Assembly (NCBI GenBank): GCA_017557195.1
Contig: JAFZAL010000150.1
Location: 1 to 37,994 of the forward strand
Source of the DNA: Thermoguttaceae bacterium
GTDB taxonomy: Bacteria > Planctomycetota > Planctomycetia > Pirellulales > Thermoguttaceae
Length of the DNA: 37,994 nucleotides
Reading direction: 5' to 3'
Position 1 is the first letter of the stretch. Each line of letters opens with the position of its first letter. Below the pieces are notes generated by a model. That model had not been told where the DNA came from and searched no databases. It worked only from the letters and a program-made list of their open reading frames with translations. The translations under genes were made by a program, and so were the position numbers. This document shows positions 6,831 through 15,723 of this stretch, piece by piece.

Positions 6831-8180
6831 TTATTTCCACGCTTCCATGTAGCGAGCCAGCTGATGGAACGCTTCGTTCGGGTCGATGGGACGCTGATAG
6901 GCGCGGAGTTTTTCCATCGCGATGAGGTCTTCGAATTTCGGGAAGACGAGTTCCAGCTGACCGGTTACGGAAACCATGACGCCGTCAATGCCTTTTTCGA
7001 CCAGGGCGCGATAGGCGCCGGTTCCCAGCTGGCTGCCGAGAATGATGTCGAAAGCGGTCGGGCGATGGCAGCGGACTTCGTATCCGAACTGCAGACCGGA
7101 GAACTTGATCTTCTTGCCAACGCGCTTGTTGACGATGTCCGCGACAATGCGTCCGAGACGTGACGAGAACTTGAGCTGGGATACCGGGTAATGTCCGAAG
7201 GTGTCCGGCTTGAGGTTCTTGTATTCGTCTTCCGAAACGCAGCGTTTGAGTTCTTCCATGGGCAGGTATTCGCCGATGCCTTCCGCAACGCCCATCGTGC
7301 CGTAGGGTTTGCCTTCTTCCAGACGAGCACAGACGGTGTCAGCCATGCGTTCGCACAGAGCCTGAATGTTGATAACCTTGCGTTTGAGAGCGTTTCCGTT
7401 GGCGTCTTTGAGCGTTTCGCCGGTGGCGGTGTCGATCTGATCTTCTTCCATCCACCATTCCGGAACGATGTCTTCCAAACCAACGACCAGCGAGGCTTCG
7501 CCCGCGATGCAAGCGCCGTAAGAAAGCCAAGCCGCCGCGCGTCCCATAAGCTGAGCAACGTAGTAGCAGTTGGTCGCCTGAGCGTCCGCCAGAAGGTTTC
7601 TCATCTGGGTAGCCAGCAGGTCAACCGCAGAGAAGTATCCGAACGTGAAGTCGATGCCTTTGTAGTCGTTGTCGATCGTCTTGGGAAGGTGAACGACTTT
7701 GATTCGTTTGGCGTCTGCCGGGAGGGTGTCCTGATACAGCTTGAACTTCGCCGCAGTGGTGAGCGTATCGTCGCCGCCGATTGAAATCAAAGCGTCGATT
7801 CCCATGGAATTGAGAGCCTTGTAAACGCGTTCCATCGGAGCGTTGGTTTCGGGATTGGTGAGGTCAGCGGGGGTCTTCATGAGTTTGCCCGGGTTGACGC
7901 GCGCGGATCCGATAATGATCCCGCCTTCGGAACGACGGCCTTCGAGGTCTTTGTAGTTCAGCTTGAGGTAATCTTTGCCTTCAACCAAAACGTCGCCGTC
8001 TTTGTAGCCATCCAGGCTGGTGTATCCGTTTTTCATGCCGTAAACTTCAATGCCGGCGCGAGAGAAACAAATCGCGGCAGAACAAATCACCGCATTCGCC
8101 GCCGGAGCGGGTCCGCCGGAAAACAGCATTGCAACCTTTTTAATGTTCGTCTGATGAACGACGGGGGGATTCAAAGACAT
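6831..8180 (-). CDS. pfp: Pyrophosphate-dependent 6-phosphofructokinase
   Basis: The enzyme phosphorylates fructose 6-phosphate to fructose 1,6-bisphosphate using PPi in a reversible glycolytic step in the cytoplasm. The 449 residues show the PFK fold: GGPAPAAN (22-29), GGDD (135-138), PKTIDND (166-172) and MGR (212-214). The GGDD aspartate (in place of GGDG) and the lysine of PKTID are the known determinants of PPi rather than ATP use. Length and insertions fit the long PPi-PFK group. A TTGGAG ribosome-binding site precedes the ATG. A perfect palindrome lies 36 bp upstream in the leader. The gene is monocistronic and convergent with the CPBP gene. PPi use suits an energy-limited fermenter. 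Confidence 0.93.
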   Translation of the reverse strand: MSLNPPVVHQTNIKKVAMLFSGGPAPAANAVICSAAICFSRAGIEVYGMKNGYTSLDGYKDGDVLVEGKDYLKLNYKDLEGRRSEGGIIIGSARVNPGKLMKTPADLTNPETNAPMERVYKALNSMGIDALISIGGDDTLTTAAKFKLYQDTLPADAKRIKVVHLPKTIDNDYKGIDFTFGYFSAVDLLATQMRNLLADAQATNCYYVAQLMGRAAAWLSYGACIAGEASLVVGLEDIVPEWWMEEDQIDTATGETLKDANGNALKRKVINIQALCERMADTVCARLEEGKPYGTMGVAEGIGEYLPMEELKRCVSEDEYKNLKPDTFGHYPVSQLKFSSRLGRIVADIVNKRVGKKIKFSGLQFGYEVRCHRPTAFDIILGSQLGTGAYRALVEKGIDGVMVSVTGQLELVFPKFEDLIAMEKLRAYQRPIDPNEAFHQLARYMEAWK

Positions 8181-8215
8181 CTGATTATCTCCAAAAAATA
8201 AAGTTACTAAATATA

Positions 8216-8240
8216 TTTAGTCTGAAACGTTCAGACTAAA
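8216..8240. promoter_or_regulatory. Perfect palindrome in the pfp leader
   Basis: Arms TTTAGTCTGAA (8216-8226) and TTCAGACTAAA (8230-8240) match perfectly over 11 bp with a 3-bp spacer, 36 bp upstream of the pfp start. The size fits a dimeric repressor operator or a leader hairpin. No matching copy was noticed elsewhere in the window. Confidence 0.55.
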
Positions 8241-8295
8241 ATCCAATTTGCTGTATTTTACCCTTTTACCCGGACTCGTGAAGGGGGGGCGAGAG

Positions 8296-8434
8296 GAATT
8301 TGGAATTCGTAATGCGGAATGCGGAATTGGCGCGAAGCGCCGCACGAAAAGTGGCGAGTGGCGAGTTGCGAGTTGCGAGAATACGCAAAGCGTCGCACTA
8401 CTGCCTACTGCCTACTGCCTACTCCCCCCCTATT
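8296..8434. repeat. Composite heptanucleotide hairpin element, copy 3
   Basis: It contains tandem AATGCGG (8311-8325), a hairpin core GGCGCGAAGCGCC (8329-8341), tandem GTGGCGA and GTTGCGA (8351-8378), a second core ATACGCAAAGCGTCGCACTA (8381-8400) and tandem CTACTGC (8398-8424). Three different heptamers are strung around two cores. It occupies much of the divergent pfp / AIM6-like intergenic region. Confidence 0.8.
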
Positions 8435-8510
8435 GCAATTGGGCAGGGATTGCGGTACGATGGAAGATATGGATTCGGATTTTTCAGGTTGATTTTCCCC
8501 TTGAACTATT

Positions 8511-9383
8511 ATGACGTCAACAAATACCCGCTCAAAGTTCGGTTCCAGACTTCGCGTCTGGAGCAGTCGAATTGTATTGTTTGTTATTGCTCTGATAACC
8601 ATTAACGCGATTCTCATTGGGGCGACGCCGAAAGACGTCAAGCCGATTCGAGACGGACATTCGCATAACGACTACTGGCGCAACCGCCCGATGCTGGACG
8701 CTCTCGACCACGGCTTTTGCAGCGTCGAGGCGGACGTTTTTCTCCGCGACGGGCAGTTTTGGGCGGGGCACGTTACGGCGGAAATCATGCTGCGGCGCAA
8801 TCTGGAAACCATCTATCTCAAAACGCTCAAAGAACAAATCGCCCTCAACGGCGGAACGGTCTATCCCGGCGTCGAGACGTTCTATTTATGGATTGAGTTC
8901 AAAGAAGAGCCGGAAGCGGCGTGGGCGGCGCTGGCTCCTCTGCTGGAAAAATACAAGGACATGCTTTGCTCTGTAACAGACGGCGTGAAGAAGCCCGGAC
9001 CCGTTCAGGTGATTATAACCGGCAACCGCCCATTCAAGTCGTTTGAGGATTCAAAGGGGAAAACGTTCTACGCTACGCTCGACGGACGATTTAGCGATCT
9101 GGACAACCCCAACCGCCCCGCCTGGATGGTCGGCGCGATTAACGAGAACTGGAACAGCGTCTGTTCCTGGAAAGGCAAAGGCGAGTTCCCCGCCGACCAG
9201 CGCGCCAAACTGGCGGCGCTGATTGACAAGGCTCACAGTCAGGGGCGTCTGCTGCGATTTTGGGGCGCGCCGCAAAACGCAACGTTCTGGACGGAACTGC
9301 GGCGCCTGAAAGTCGACTTTATCAATACAGACCATCTAACGACGTTCCGCAACTTCGACCAGAAGTACAAGCCGGAGGAATAA
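8511..9383 (+). CDS. Anchored PI-PLC/GDPD-like (AIM6-type) phosphodiesterase
   Basis: The protein resembles the AIM6 / PI-PLC-like phosphodiesterase superfamily related to glycerophosphodiester phosphodiesterases. Those are TIM-barrel enzymes that cut phosphodiesters, often outside the membrane. The 290 residues have an N-terminal membrane helix or uncleaved signal (about 19-38), then DGHSHNDY (48-55) with candidate metal/catalytic His50 and His52, SVEADV (71-76) with Glu73 and Asp75, and a later His87. The C-terminal half keeps the barrel-like pattern ending in VDFINTDH. It is 65 bp upstream of the GH99-like gene. Whether it acts on phospholipid head groups or glycan decorations is unknown. 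Confidence 0.75.
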   Translation: MTSTNTRSKFGSRLRVWSSRIVLFVIALITINAILIGATPKDVKPIRDGHSHNDYWRNRPMLDALDHGFCSVEADVFLRDGQFWAGHVTAEIMLRRNLETIYLKTLKEQIALNGGTVYPGVETFYLWIEFKEEPEAAWAALAPLLEKYKDMLCSVTDGVKKPGPVQVIITGNRPFKSFEDSKGKTFYATLDGRFSDLDNPNRPAWMVGAINENWNSVCSWKGKGEFPADQRAKLAALIDKAHSQGRLLRFWGAPQNATFWTELRRLKVDFINTDHLTTFRNFDQKYKPEE

Positions 9384-9447
9384 CGGAGACTCTACACCCC
9401 CCGGCTCGCCTATGGATTTGCGGCGCTGGGGAAAGTGAGATAATACT

Positions 9448-10998
9448 ATGATAACTCGACTTAAAATGAAATGGTTCTTACTGACGCTTTTATTCCTGAC
9501 GTTGGGTCTGCCGGCGTTCGCGATGGCGGAAAGCGCTGCGACGTCTGACAAGGAGCGTCAAGTTGGCATTTTCTATTTTCTCTGGCTTGGCGAGCATGGA
9601 CGCAAGGGACCTTACGACATCTCTAAAATTCTGGCGGTGGATCCGGACGCGGGATACAAACCCGACAGCCCACTGTGGGGCGCCGAGGGAACGTATCACC
9701 ATTGGGGAGAACCGCTCTACGGCTACTATTGCTCCGACGACGAATGGGTCGTCCGGCGTCACATAAAGCTGCTCATGCAGTGCGATATTGACTTCCTGTT
9801 CTTCGACACGACCAACTCGTACATCTACGAGAAAAACTCCAAACTGGTAATGAGCGTTCTGGAAGAATACTGCGACGCGGGCTGGAAAGTCCCGAAAGTG
9901 TTATTCTATACAAACATGCATTCCGGGAAGCGCGCAGGCGAAATTTACGAAGCGATCTACAAACCCGGATTCGCAAAAGAAGTCTGGTATGAACTGGACG
10001 GCAAACCGGTTATTATCGCCAAGAAAGAACAATGCTCCGAAGAAGTCAGGAACTTCTTCACGATCGTAAAGCCGCAGTTTCCCCGCGAACCCGTCAAAAA
10101 AGGGGGCTGGCCGTGGATGGACTTTCAGCGTCCGCAGAGGGTTTATCAAGGCGAGGACGTCGCCCGAACTGTGATGAACGTCTCGGTCGCGCAGCATCCA
10201 GCAGGATGTCACGGTGACAGCGCATTGTACGGAGAAACCGGCAATCGCGGTCGGGCGTTTCATAACGGTTCTAACGACCCGGCGCCAGACGCCTGGAAGA
10301 AGGGATACAACTTCCAGGAACAGTGGGATCGGGCGTTTGAAGCAAAACCCGACATCGTCCTGGTAACAGGCTGGAATGAATGGATTGCCGGCCGCTGGAA
10401 AGGAACGCCGGAACGACCTCTCAAGTTTGTGGACTGTGCTAACTACGAGTATTCCCGCGACATCGAGATGATGCGCGGCGGGTACGGCGATAATTACGTC
10501 CTTCTGCTGCGCGAAAACGTCCGGAAATTCAAGGGTGTAACAGACGACTTGACGCCGAATCCGCCAAATCAGCGCAAACGATATCGATGCTTTGCCGATT
10601 CCGCCATGCCGCGCGACCATTCCGGATACGTCAACCGCACGCAGCGCAATGCGCCGGAATGGATTGACGTCATGCACGATCAACAGAACGTAACGTTTAT
10701 CGTCAAGACGCAAAAGCCCGTTGTCGGCAAAGAAGGCGAAGGAGATTTCATGCGGATTCTTGTCAACGGCAAACCTGTCAACGGACTGGGCGAGATGAAA
10801 ATCGACGGGGACGTAACAACGATCATGGTTCCGCGCAGCTCTCTGGGGCTGGCGTCGGACTCATTCCGTTTCGACTTTAAGTTCGTAGATTCAACGGAAC
10901 CTTGCCGTGACCCGCTCGACTGGTACGACCACGGCGTTGTCGAGCCGCTGGGCAGGATTCCGTTTATCTACTGCGGCGGCGAGGCGCCGCAAAAGTAA
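9448..10998 (+). CDS. Secreted GH99/GH71-like glycoside hydrolase
   Basis: This 516-residue exported protein has a signal peptide (basic start, hydrophobic core about residues 9-26, cleavage probably after AMA). Its mature part resembles the glycoside hydrolase family 71/99-like domain. Features include the N-terminal GIFYFLWLG strand, the HHWGEPLYGYY segment, the internal FFDTTNSYIY segment, and TGWNEW near residues 308-313, typical of these (beta/alpha)8 enzymes. Family members act on alpha-mannans or alpha-glucans, but specificity cannot be read here. The last ~130 residues form an extra beta-rich domain. The start has only a weak GAGA upstream. An alternative ATG at codon 7 would leave the signal peptide intact. 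Confidence 0.75.
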   Translation: MITRLKMKWFLLTLLFLTLGLPAFAMAESAATSDKERQVGIFYFLWLGEHGRKGPYDISKILAVDPDAGYKPDSPLWGAEGTYHHWGEPLYGYYCSDDEWVVRRHIKLLMQCDIDFLFFDTTNSYIYEKNSKLVMSVLEEYCDAGWKVPKVLFYTNMHSGKRAGEIYEAIYKPGFAKEVWYELDGKPVIIAKKEQCSEEVRNFFTIVKPQFPREPVKKGGWPWMDFQRPQRVYQGEDVARTVMNVSVAQHPAGCHGDSALYGETGNRGRAFHNGSNDPAPDAWKKGYNFQEQWDRAFEAKPDIVLVTGWNEWIAGRWKGTPERPLKFVDCANYEYSRDIEMMRGGYGDNYVLLLRENVRKFKGVTDDLTPNPPNQRKRYRCFADSAMPRDHSGYVNRTQRNAPEWIDVMHDQQNVTFIVKTQKPVVGKEGEGDFMRILVNGKPVNGLGEMKIDGDVTTIMVPRSSLGLASDSFRFDFKFVDSTEPCRDPLDWYDHGVVEPLGRIPFIYCGGEAPQK

Positions 10999-11002
10999 CC
11001 TC

Positions 11003-11115
11003 ACGCAAAGTTCGCGAAGTTCGCAAAGAAATTTTACCACAAAGAACGCAAAGAACACATAGAATTATTAAAACTTCGCGAACATTCTCCGCGCCTCCGC
11101 ATCTCCGCGTGAGAT
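11003..11115. repeat. CGCAAAG-type degenerate repeat
   Basis: Units such as CGCAAAGTT, CGCGAAGTT, CGCAAAGAA and AACGCAAAGAACAC, and then the CTCCGC-containing segment, lie between the two glycosidase-type genes. Similar CGCAAAGAACGCAAAG words occur at 37741-37767. This is a dispersed intergenic repeat with no coding potential. Confidence 0.7.
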
Positions 11116-11149
11116 TTCCCCCTGTCGCAAAATGATTTTTCTCGAACGC

Positions 11150-11177
11150 TTGCTTTTAAATTTAAACGGGGTATAAT
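11150..11177 (+). promoter_or_regulatory. Sigma-70-like promoter of the GH106-like gene
   Basis: TTGCTT (11150-11155) and TATAAT (11172-11177) are spaced 16 bp. Predicted transcription starts near 11184, leaving a leader of about 95 bases before the ATG at 11279. Confidence 0.65.
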
Positions 11178-11278
11178 TTTAGTTAGTAGAATATTGTTAA
11201 ACGCTTCTTCCGAATAGAATCCATCCCGGGTTTGAGCGTTTATCTGTGTTTTCCTTCCTAAAAACTCAACGAGCGATT

Positions 11279-14200
11279 ATGACTACGACTAAATCAGGCT
11301 TTCTGCCCTTTCTATTATGTCAAACGGTTGTGTTAGCAACCTTGGCGACGGGGTTTGCGTTTGAATCCCCGCTGGATCTGTCCGACCCGTCCAAACTGCC
11401 GCCGGCGCCGGCAAACGCGATTGCGTATCCCGAGCAAGAGCCGCAAAACATGCGGGAGAACTTCCAAACCCCGCCTGCCGGGTACGGCGAAGTCCCGTTC
11501 TGGTGGTGGTCAGGCGACCGGCTCGACAAGGCGCGCCTGGAATGGCAGCTGGATCAGCTTCACAAAAAGGGCGTGGCGGGAGTTCAAGTCAATTACATTC
11601 GCAACGACCTAGGCAGGGGTTCGTACAACAACGATCCGCCCATCTTCTCTGAGGAATGGTGGGACTTCTATTCTTACGCCTCCCAAGTCGCGGCAAAGTA
11701 CAACATGGGCATCGGTTTGAGCACGTACACGCTCGACTGTCCTAATCTCCCCAACCTGTTCAATAAGATTATCTATAACGACCCGGAGGTGAACGCTCGA
11801 CCGCTGAGAGGGAAACAGGTCAAGACAGTTACCCCCGGCGAATCGTTTACGCTGACGCCGTCGGCAAACCATATCGCCTTTGCCGCCTATCCGATGGAAA
11901 ACGGGCGCATTACCGGGAAGGGGTTCAAACTGGAATCGAAGGACGCACAGTACCAAATTCCCCCCTCTCGCAACTCGCAACTCGCAACTCGCAACTCAAC
12001 TCAGTACGCTGTCTGGGAGTTTACGTACGAAGTTCGACCGGGAACGCTCAATCCGCTGCATCCGCGGTCTGGTCAGCGGGTTATCGACAAGTTCTTTCAA
12101 CCGTTTGAAGATCATAACGGGGGTTCTTCTGCTGGACTGAACTATTTCTTTAACGACCTGCTGTCGATCGGGTGTCACGGCTGGCAGTGGACGGACGATT
12201 ACGCTCAGCGGTTTGAAGAGGTGATGGGGTACGACTTCTTTTCTATCGCCGCCGGTCTGTTTACGAACATTGGAGACATCACGCCCAAAGCCAAAATGGA
12301 CGCGATGGAAGTTCAGGTTTATCTGAGCGAAGAGCGGTACTTCAAGCCCATTTTTATGTGGCATTACACCCGCGGGCTGACTTACGGCTGTGACAACAAC
12401 GGGCGAGGATACGAGCCGACGCAGTATCACGACTATTTCCGCGTTATTCGATGGTATACGGCTCCCGGGCACGACACGCCGGGCGGCAGCGCCGACTTTA
12501 TCAAGGACAAAGTCTCCGCGTCCATTTGCGCTTTGTATCAGCGACCTCGCGTTTGGCTGGAAGGCTATCATTCCCTTGGCTGGGGCGCCAATCCTGACGG
12601 GTTGATGTACGCTACCAACGAGAACTTCGTTTTCGGCGCGACGCTGCTCAATCTGCATGGGCTGTATTATTCCACCCGAGGCGGTTACTGGGAATACGCT
12701 CCGCCGTGCTATCATTTCCGTATGCCGTATTGGGCGCACATGAACGTCTTTCTGAAATACTACGAGCGTCTGTCGTACCTGCTCAGCCAGGGAACGTGGC
12801 AGGCGGAAATAGCGATTATTTATCCCGTCGCGCCGTACGCTGCCGGGCTGACAGGCAACCAAAGCGAAGCGACGACAATGGCGTTCGATTTGGCAAAACG
12901 AATCTACTCAACCAATCGCGACGTCGCCTTTATTGACGAGCAGTCTATTCTTCGCGCGGCGATTGTACCTCCCAAGGAAGGCGAGCCAGCGAAGCTGTCC
13001 GTTTCCAACATGAATTTCGCCGCGGTCGTGGTACCGTCCATGCAAGCGCTGCATTGGGACGTTTTAACCAAACTGCGAGAATTCCAGCTTGCCGGCGGGA
13101 CGGTCTACATTTACGGGAAGAAGCCCGTCATTTCGGATCGCGCCGGGGCGAACGACCCCGTTCTTGACAAGCTGGTCAACGACATTATTCTGACGTCACA
13201 GGAACGCGTTGGCAGCGTTACCGCTGATGACAATGCGTATACGGAACCGGATGCGCCCCCGCGAGTCTATCCCGGCGGGTTTACCGGGTACTGGGCGTGG
13301 TCAAAAGAATTCGTCCGCAAAATTCAGGCGGTGGGAACGCTCAAGGGGCTTTCCGACGAGCCGGCTGAATATCAGGTCAAGTTTTTTGCCGACAATCACG
13401 GCGAATTGTACGTCAACGATAAACTCGTTTGTTCCAACGACGATTATCAAAAAGACTGGTCTGGAACGCTGACGCTCAAAAACGGCGACCGGGTCAAAAT
13501 TATCGCTAAAGACGACGAAGGCGGAAACCGGATGGCGGGCTTTTTCTTCGCCGTTTCCGATGGGAAAAAGACGCTCTTTACAACGCTGGATCTGGGATAC
13601 AAGCTATCAGACGCCGACGATGTCAAACCGCTTGACCCGACCAACGTTCACGACCTGCACCGATACGGCAGAAGAAACGTGCGGCTTCCCATTCAGAACT
13701 CGAAAAAGGCGGCGGAGGACAAACGGATTTTCGTCATGCCGCAGGACGTCAAAGCCGTCGCGTCGATTAAATATCTGCACCGCAAAGCCGGCAAGTACGA
13801 CGTCTATATGGTCATGGGCGCTGAGAAGAATTCCGTCGTATCGTTCCGCTGCGTCGGACGTCCGGAAATCTGGGATCCGATGACCGGCAAGACCTCGCCT
13901 GCGACTGTTACAGAAATCAAAGATGGGTATACGTCCATTCGGATTCCCGTTGCCAGTAACGAAGCGGTTCTGTTTGTCTTTGACTCAACGCAGCAGGCGC
14001 AAGTCTCCGCGCCGGTTAAACCGAAAGAGTTTGACGTTGTCCCAATTAACGGGACGTGGTCGTTCAAACTCCTTCCGACCATGGACAACCAGTGGGGCGA
14101 TTTCCGACTTCCTGTAACAGCCGACAACCGCGTTATCGGGGCGGAAGCGCGCCGGTTTGAGTATCGCGCCACTGGAACGGAGGGCTGGAAATCGTGTTCA

Positions 14201-15427
14201 TACGGCTACGGACAGAAGTTCTGGATCAAGTCCGTTCCGATGTCCGCCGCGCCGACGTCCAACCCGGTGGAATCGCTTGCGACGCTGGATTCGTCCTGGA
14301 AGCCGTACGAGTTCTCCTGGCGTTGGGGCGTTCCCGGCAACCTCGGACATCAGGGTAACCACGGCTTGAAAGAGAATTTCTCGGACGGCTTTATCGCGCT
14401 GGGAACGACGAAAAAAGGGACTCCCGGTCATCATCATTACATTTACGTAAAAGAGAATCCGCCCAAGCGGTACTATTTGACGACGTCCGTTTGCGGGACG
14501 GGAAGAGTTACAATCCAAAAAGGCGGAAACCTGCCGGACGCTGTTTTTCTGGACGACGTCCCCATTCCTCCCGACGCGAAAACGATTGAACTGACCGGCA
14601 AATCGCAGATATTGACGCTGTCGTATTCGACGGCAGGGCGGGGGTTCTGGTTCCTGGAAAAGGGCGTATGCGAACCGCGTCAGGCGCAGCCGGAATGGGA
14701 CGACTTTACCCGAGAACAGAAGGAAAAGGCGTTCCCGAACTCAATGAGCTGGTACGTTCTCGATAAAGTCGATTTCTGCGTCGCTCAGCCGACAACGACG
14801 GAATACCGCTTTGCCGCGCCCGCCGGCTTGGACGGCTTGACGCTCACGCTGGCAGACGCTGTTACAACAACGCCTCGCGTGTTCGTTGATGGCAAGGAAT
14901 TCCCGATAACGTCAACGGAGCCGGTTGAACTCAAAACGCGGCGCTGGGTCAGTTCCGGCATCGGGGCGGTGAAACCATCGACGGTCGTTGTTGTCCTGCC
15001 GGACTGCCCAGTTCAGGGCGGAGACGCATTCGCAGAACCGGTAGCCTTCTCAACCAAACCGGGCGAAATCGACGCTCTGGTTGACTGGAGTGAGGACGGA
15101 ACTGGCTTGCAGTACTATTCCGGCGGCGCCGTCTACGAAAAGACGATTACTGTTACAAAAGAGCAGGCGCAAAAGAAAGCCGTCCTGTCGCTGGGCGACC
15201 TCTGTGCGACGGCAGAAGTCCGAATCAACGGGAAATCCGCCGGCGTCCTGGTCTGTCAGCCGTGGGAACTCGACGTTATCGGCTTTTTAACCGAAGGCGA
15301 AAACCGTATCGAGATTGAGGTCTACAGCACGTTGGCGAACCATTACAGAAGCATCCCGACCAACTACCACGGCCCGACGTACAAGTCCGGCTTAATCGGC
15401 CCCGTCGAACTGCGGTTTGAACGATAG
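11279..15427 (+). CDS. Giant secreted GH106-like (alpha-L-rhamnosidase-type) protein
   Basis: This protein of about 1382 residues is exported: the signal peptide is the hydrophobic stretch ending near TGFAFES. The region after it (GEVPFWWWSGDRLDKARLEWQLDQLHKKGVAGVQ) matches the start of GH106-type catalytic barrels that remove rhamnose from plant polysaccharides such as pectin. A middle region (around residues 660-760) looks like an inserted carbohydrate-binding beta-domain. The last ~100 residues have the jelly-roll pattern with VRINGKSAGV and GENRIEIEVY typical of GH106 and GH2 relatives. A GTG at 11246 in frame would add 11 residues; I prefer the ATG because it gives a standard signal peptide. 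Codons at 11967-12003 are a heptanucleotide repeat insertion. GH family is moderately sure; substrate is inference. Confidence 0.75.
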   Translation: MTTTKSGFLPFLLCQTVVLATLATGFAFESPLDLSDPSKLPPAPANAIAYPEQEPQNMRENFQTPPAGYGEVPFWWWSGDRLDKARLEWQLDQLHKKGVAGVQVNYIRNDLGRGSYNNDPPIFSEEWWDFYSYASQVAAKYNMGIGLSTYTLDCPNLPNLFNKIIYNDPEVNARPLRGKQVKTVTPGESFTLTPSANHIAFAAYPMENGRITGKGFKLESKDAQYQIPPSRNSQLATRNSTQYAVWEFTYEVRPGTLNPLHPRSGQRVIDKFFQPFEDHNGGSSAGLNYFFNDLLSIGCHGWQWTDDYAQRFEEVMGYDFFSIAAGLFTNIGDITPKAKMDAMEVQVYLSEERYFKPIFMWHYTRGLTYGCDNNGRGYEPTQYHDYFRVIRWYTAPGHDTPGGSADFIKDKVSASICALYQRPRVWLEGYHSLGWGANPDGLMYATNENFVFGATLLNLHGLYYSTRGGYWEYAPPCYHFRMPYWAHMNVFLKYYERLSYLLSQGTWQAEIAIIYPVAPYAAGLTGNQSEATTMAFDLAKRIYSTNRDVAFIDEQSILRAAIVPPKEGEPAKLSVSNMNFAAVVVPSMQALHWDVLTKLREFQLAGGTVYIYGKKPVISDRAGANDPVLDKLVNDIILTSQERVGSVTADDNAYTEPDAPPRVYPGGFTGYWAWSKEFVRKIQAVGTLKGLSDEPAEYQVKFFADNHGELYVNDKLVCSNDDYQKDWSGTLTLKNGDRVKIIAKDDEGGNRMAGFFFAVSDGKKTLFTTLDLGYKLSDADDVKPLDPTNVHDLHRYGRRNVRLPIQNSKKAAEDKRIFVMPQDVKAVASIKYLHRKAGKYDVYMVMGAEKNSVVSFRCVGRPEIWDPMTGKTSPATVTEIKDGYTSIRIPVASNEAVLFVFDSTQQAQVSAPVKPKEFDVVPINGTWSFKLLPTMDNQWGDFRLPVTADNRVIGAEARRFEYRATGTEGWKSCSYGYGQKFWIKSVPMSAAPTSNPVESLATLDSSWKPYEFSWRWGVPGNLGHQGNHGLKENFSDGFIALGTTKKGTPGHHHYIYVKENPPKRYYLTTSVCGTGRVTIQKGGNLPDAVFLDDVPIPPDAKTIELTGKSQILTLSYSTAGRGFWFLEKGVCEPRQAQPEWDDFTREQKEKAFPNSMSWYVLDKVDFCVAQPTTTEYRFAAPAGLDGLTLTLADAVTTTPRVFVDGKEFPITSTEPVELKTRRWVSSGIGAVKPSTVVVVLPDCPVQGGDAFAEPVAFSTKPGEIDALVDWSEDGTGLQYYSGGAVYEKTITVTKEQAQKKAVLSLGDLCATAEVRINGKSAGVLVCQPWELDVIGFLTEGENRIEIEVYSTLANHYRSIPTNYHGPTYKSGLIGPVELRFER
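11967..12003 (+). repeat. CAACTCG heptamer tract inside the GH106-like gene
   Basis: Four tandem 7-mers (CAACTCG x3, then CAACTCA) lie in frame. Because 7 is not a multiple of 3, three units encode one seven-residue period, seen as RNSQLAT-RNS. The same tract sits in the CinA/NadD gene at 18040-18067. Its complement occurs in intergenic DNA at 8365-8378 and 35487-35505. Confidence 0.85.
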
Positions 15428-15444
15428 GCGGCGTGGGTGTATGT

Positions 15445-15505
15445 GCAGGTCAGCTAGCACACGGATTTAACGGATTAGACGGATTTTCGCAGATTGGTTA
15501 ATTGT
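15445..15505. repeat. 61-bp dispersed repeat with CGGATT units, copy 1
   Basis: It starts with GCAGGTCAG and contains three CGGATT units, ending in TTGGTTAATTGT. It aligns without gaps to 37656-37716, with roughly ten mismatches. Both copies lie shortly downstream of a gene's stop codon. Confidence 0.8.
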
Positions 15506-15594
15506 CGTTCTTACTTAATTTTCTCCCCTTGTTAAAGTTTTTTGGAAAGGGGAGTTTGAGGGGAAACGTTTAATTTTGTTGAAAGGTAAAAATT

Positions 15595-15662
15595 GAGCGA
15601 CCAACGGGAGCGATTTTTGGCAGACGCGCGGTAGCGCGGACTGGGAGCGGCGCCTCGCCGCC
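15595..15662. repeat. 66-bp dispersed repeat, intergenic copy
   Basis: Its reverse complement matches 17864-17929, inside the CinA/NadD gene, with about four mismatches over 66 bp. It ends in the GCGCCTCGCCGCC word seen before the 284 and 4374 genes. The rest of 15506-15723 shows no gene; a T-rich stretch and GGGGAGT words precede this repeat. Confidence 0.85.
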
Positions 15663-15723
15663 CAGCTTGCTGGCGACCGAAAGTTTTTTCAAGTTAGAGA
15701 AACTTTCAATCACCGGATAAATC

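Noticed and set aside
8440..8460. Possible sigma-54 promoter before the AIM6-like gene
   Set aside because: GG and GC words are 10-11 bp apart instead of 12, and the -24 box does not match.
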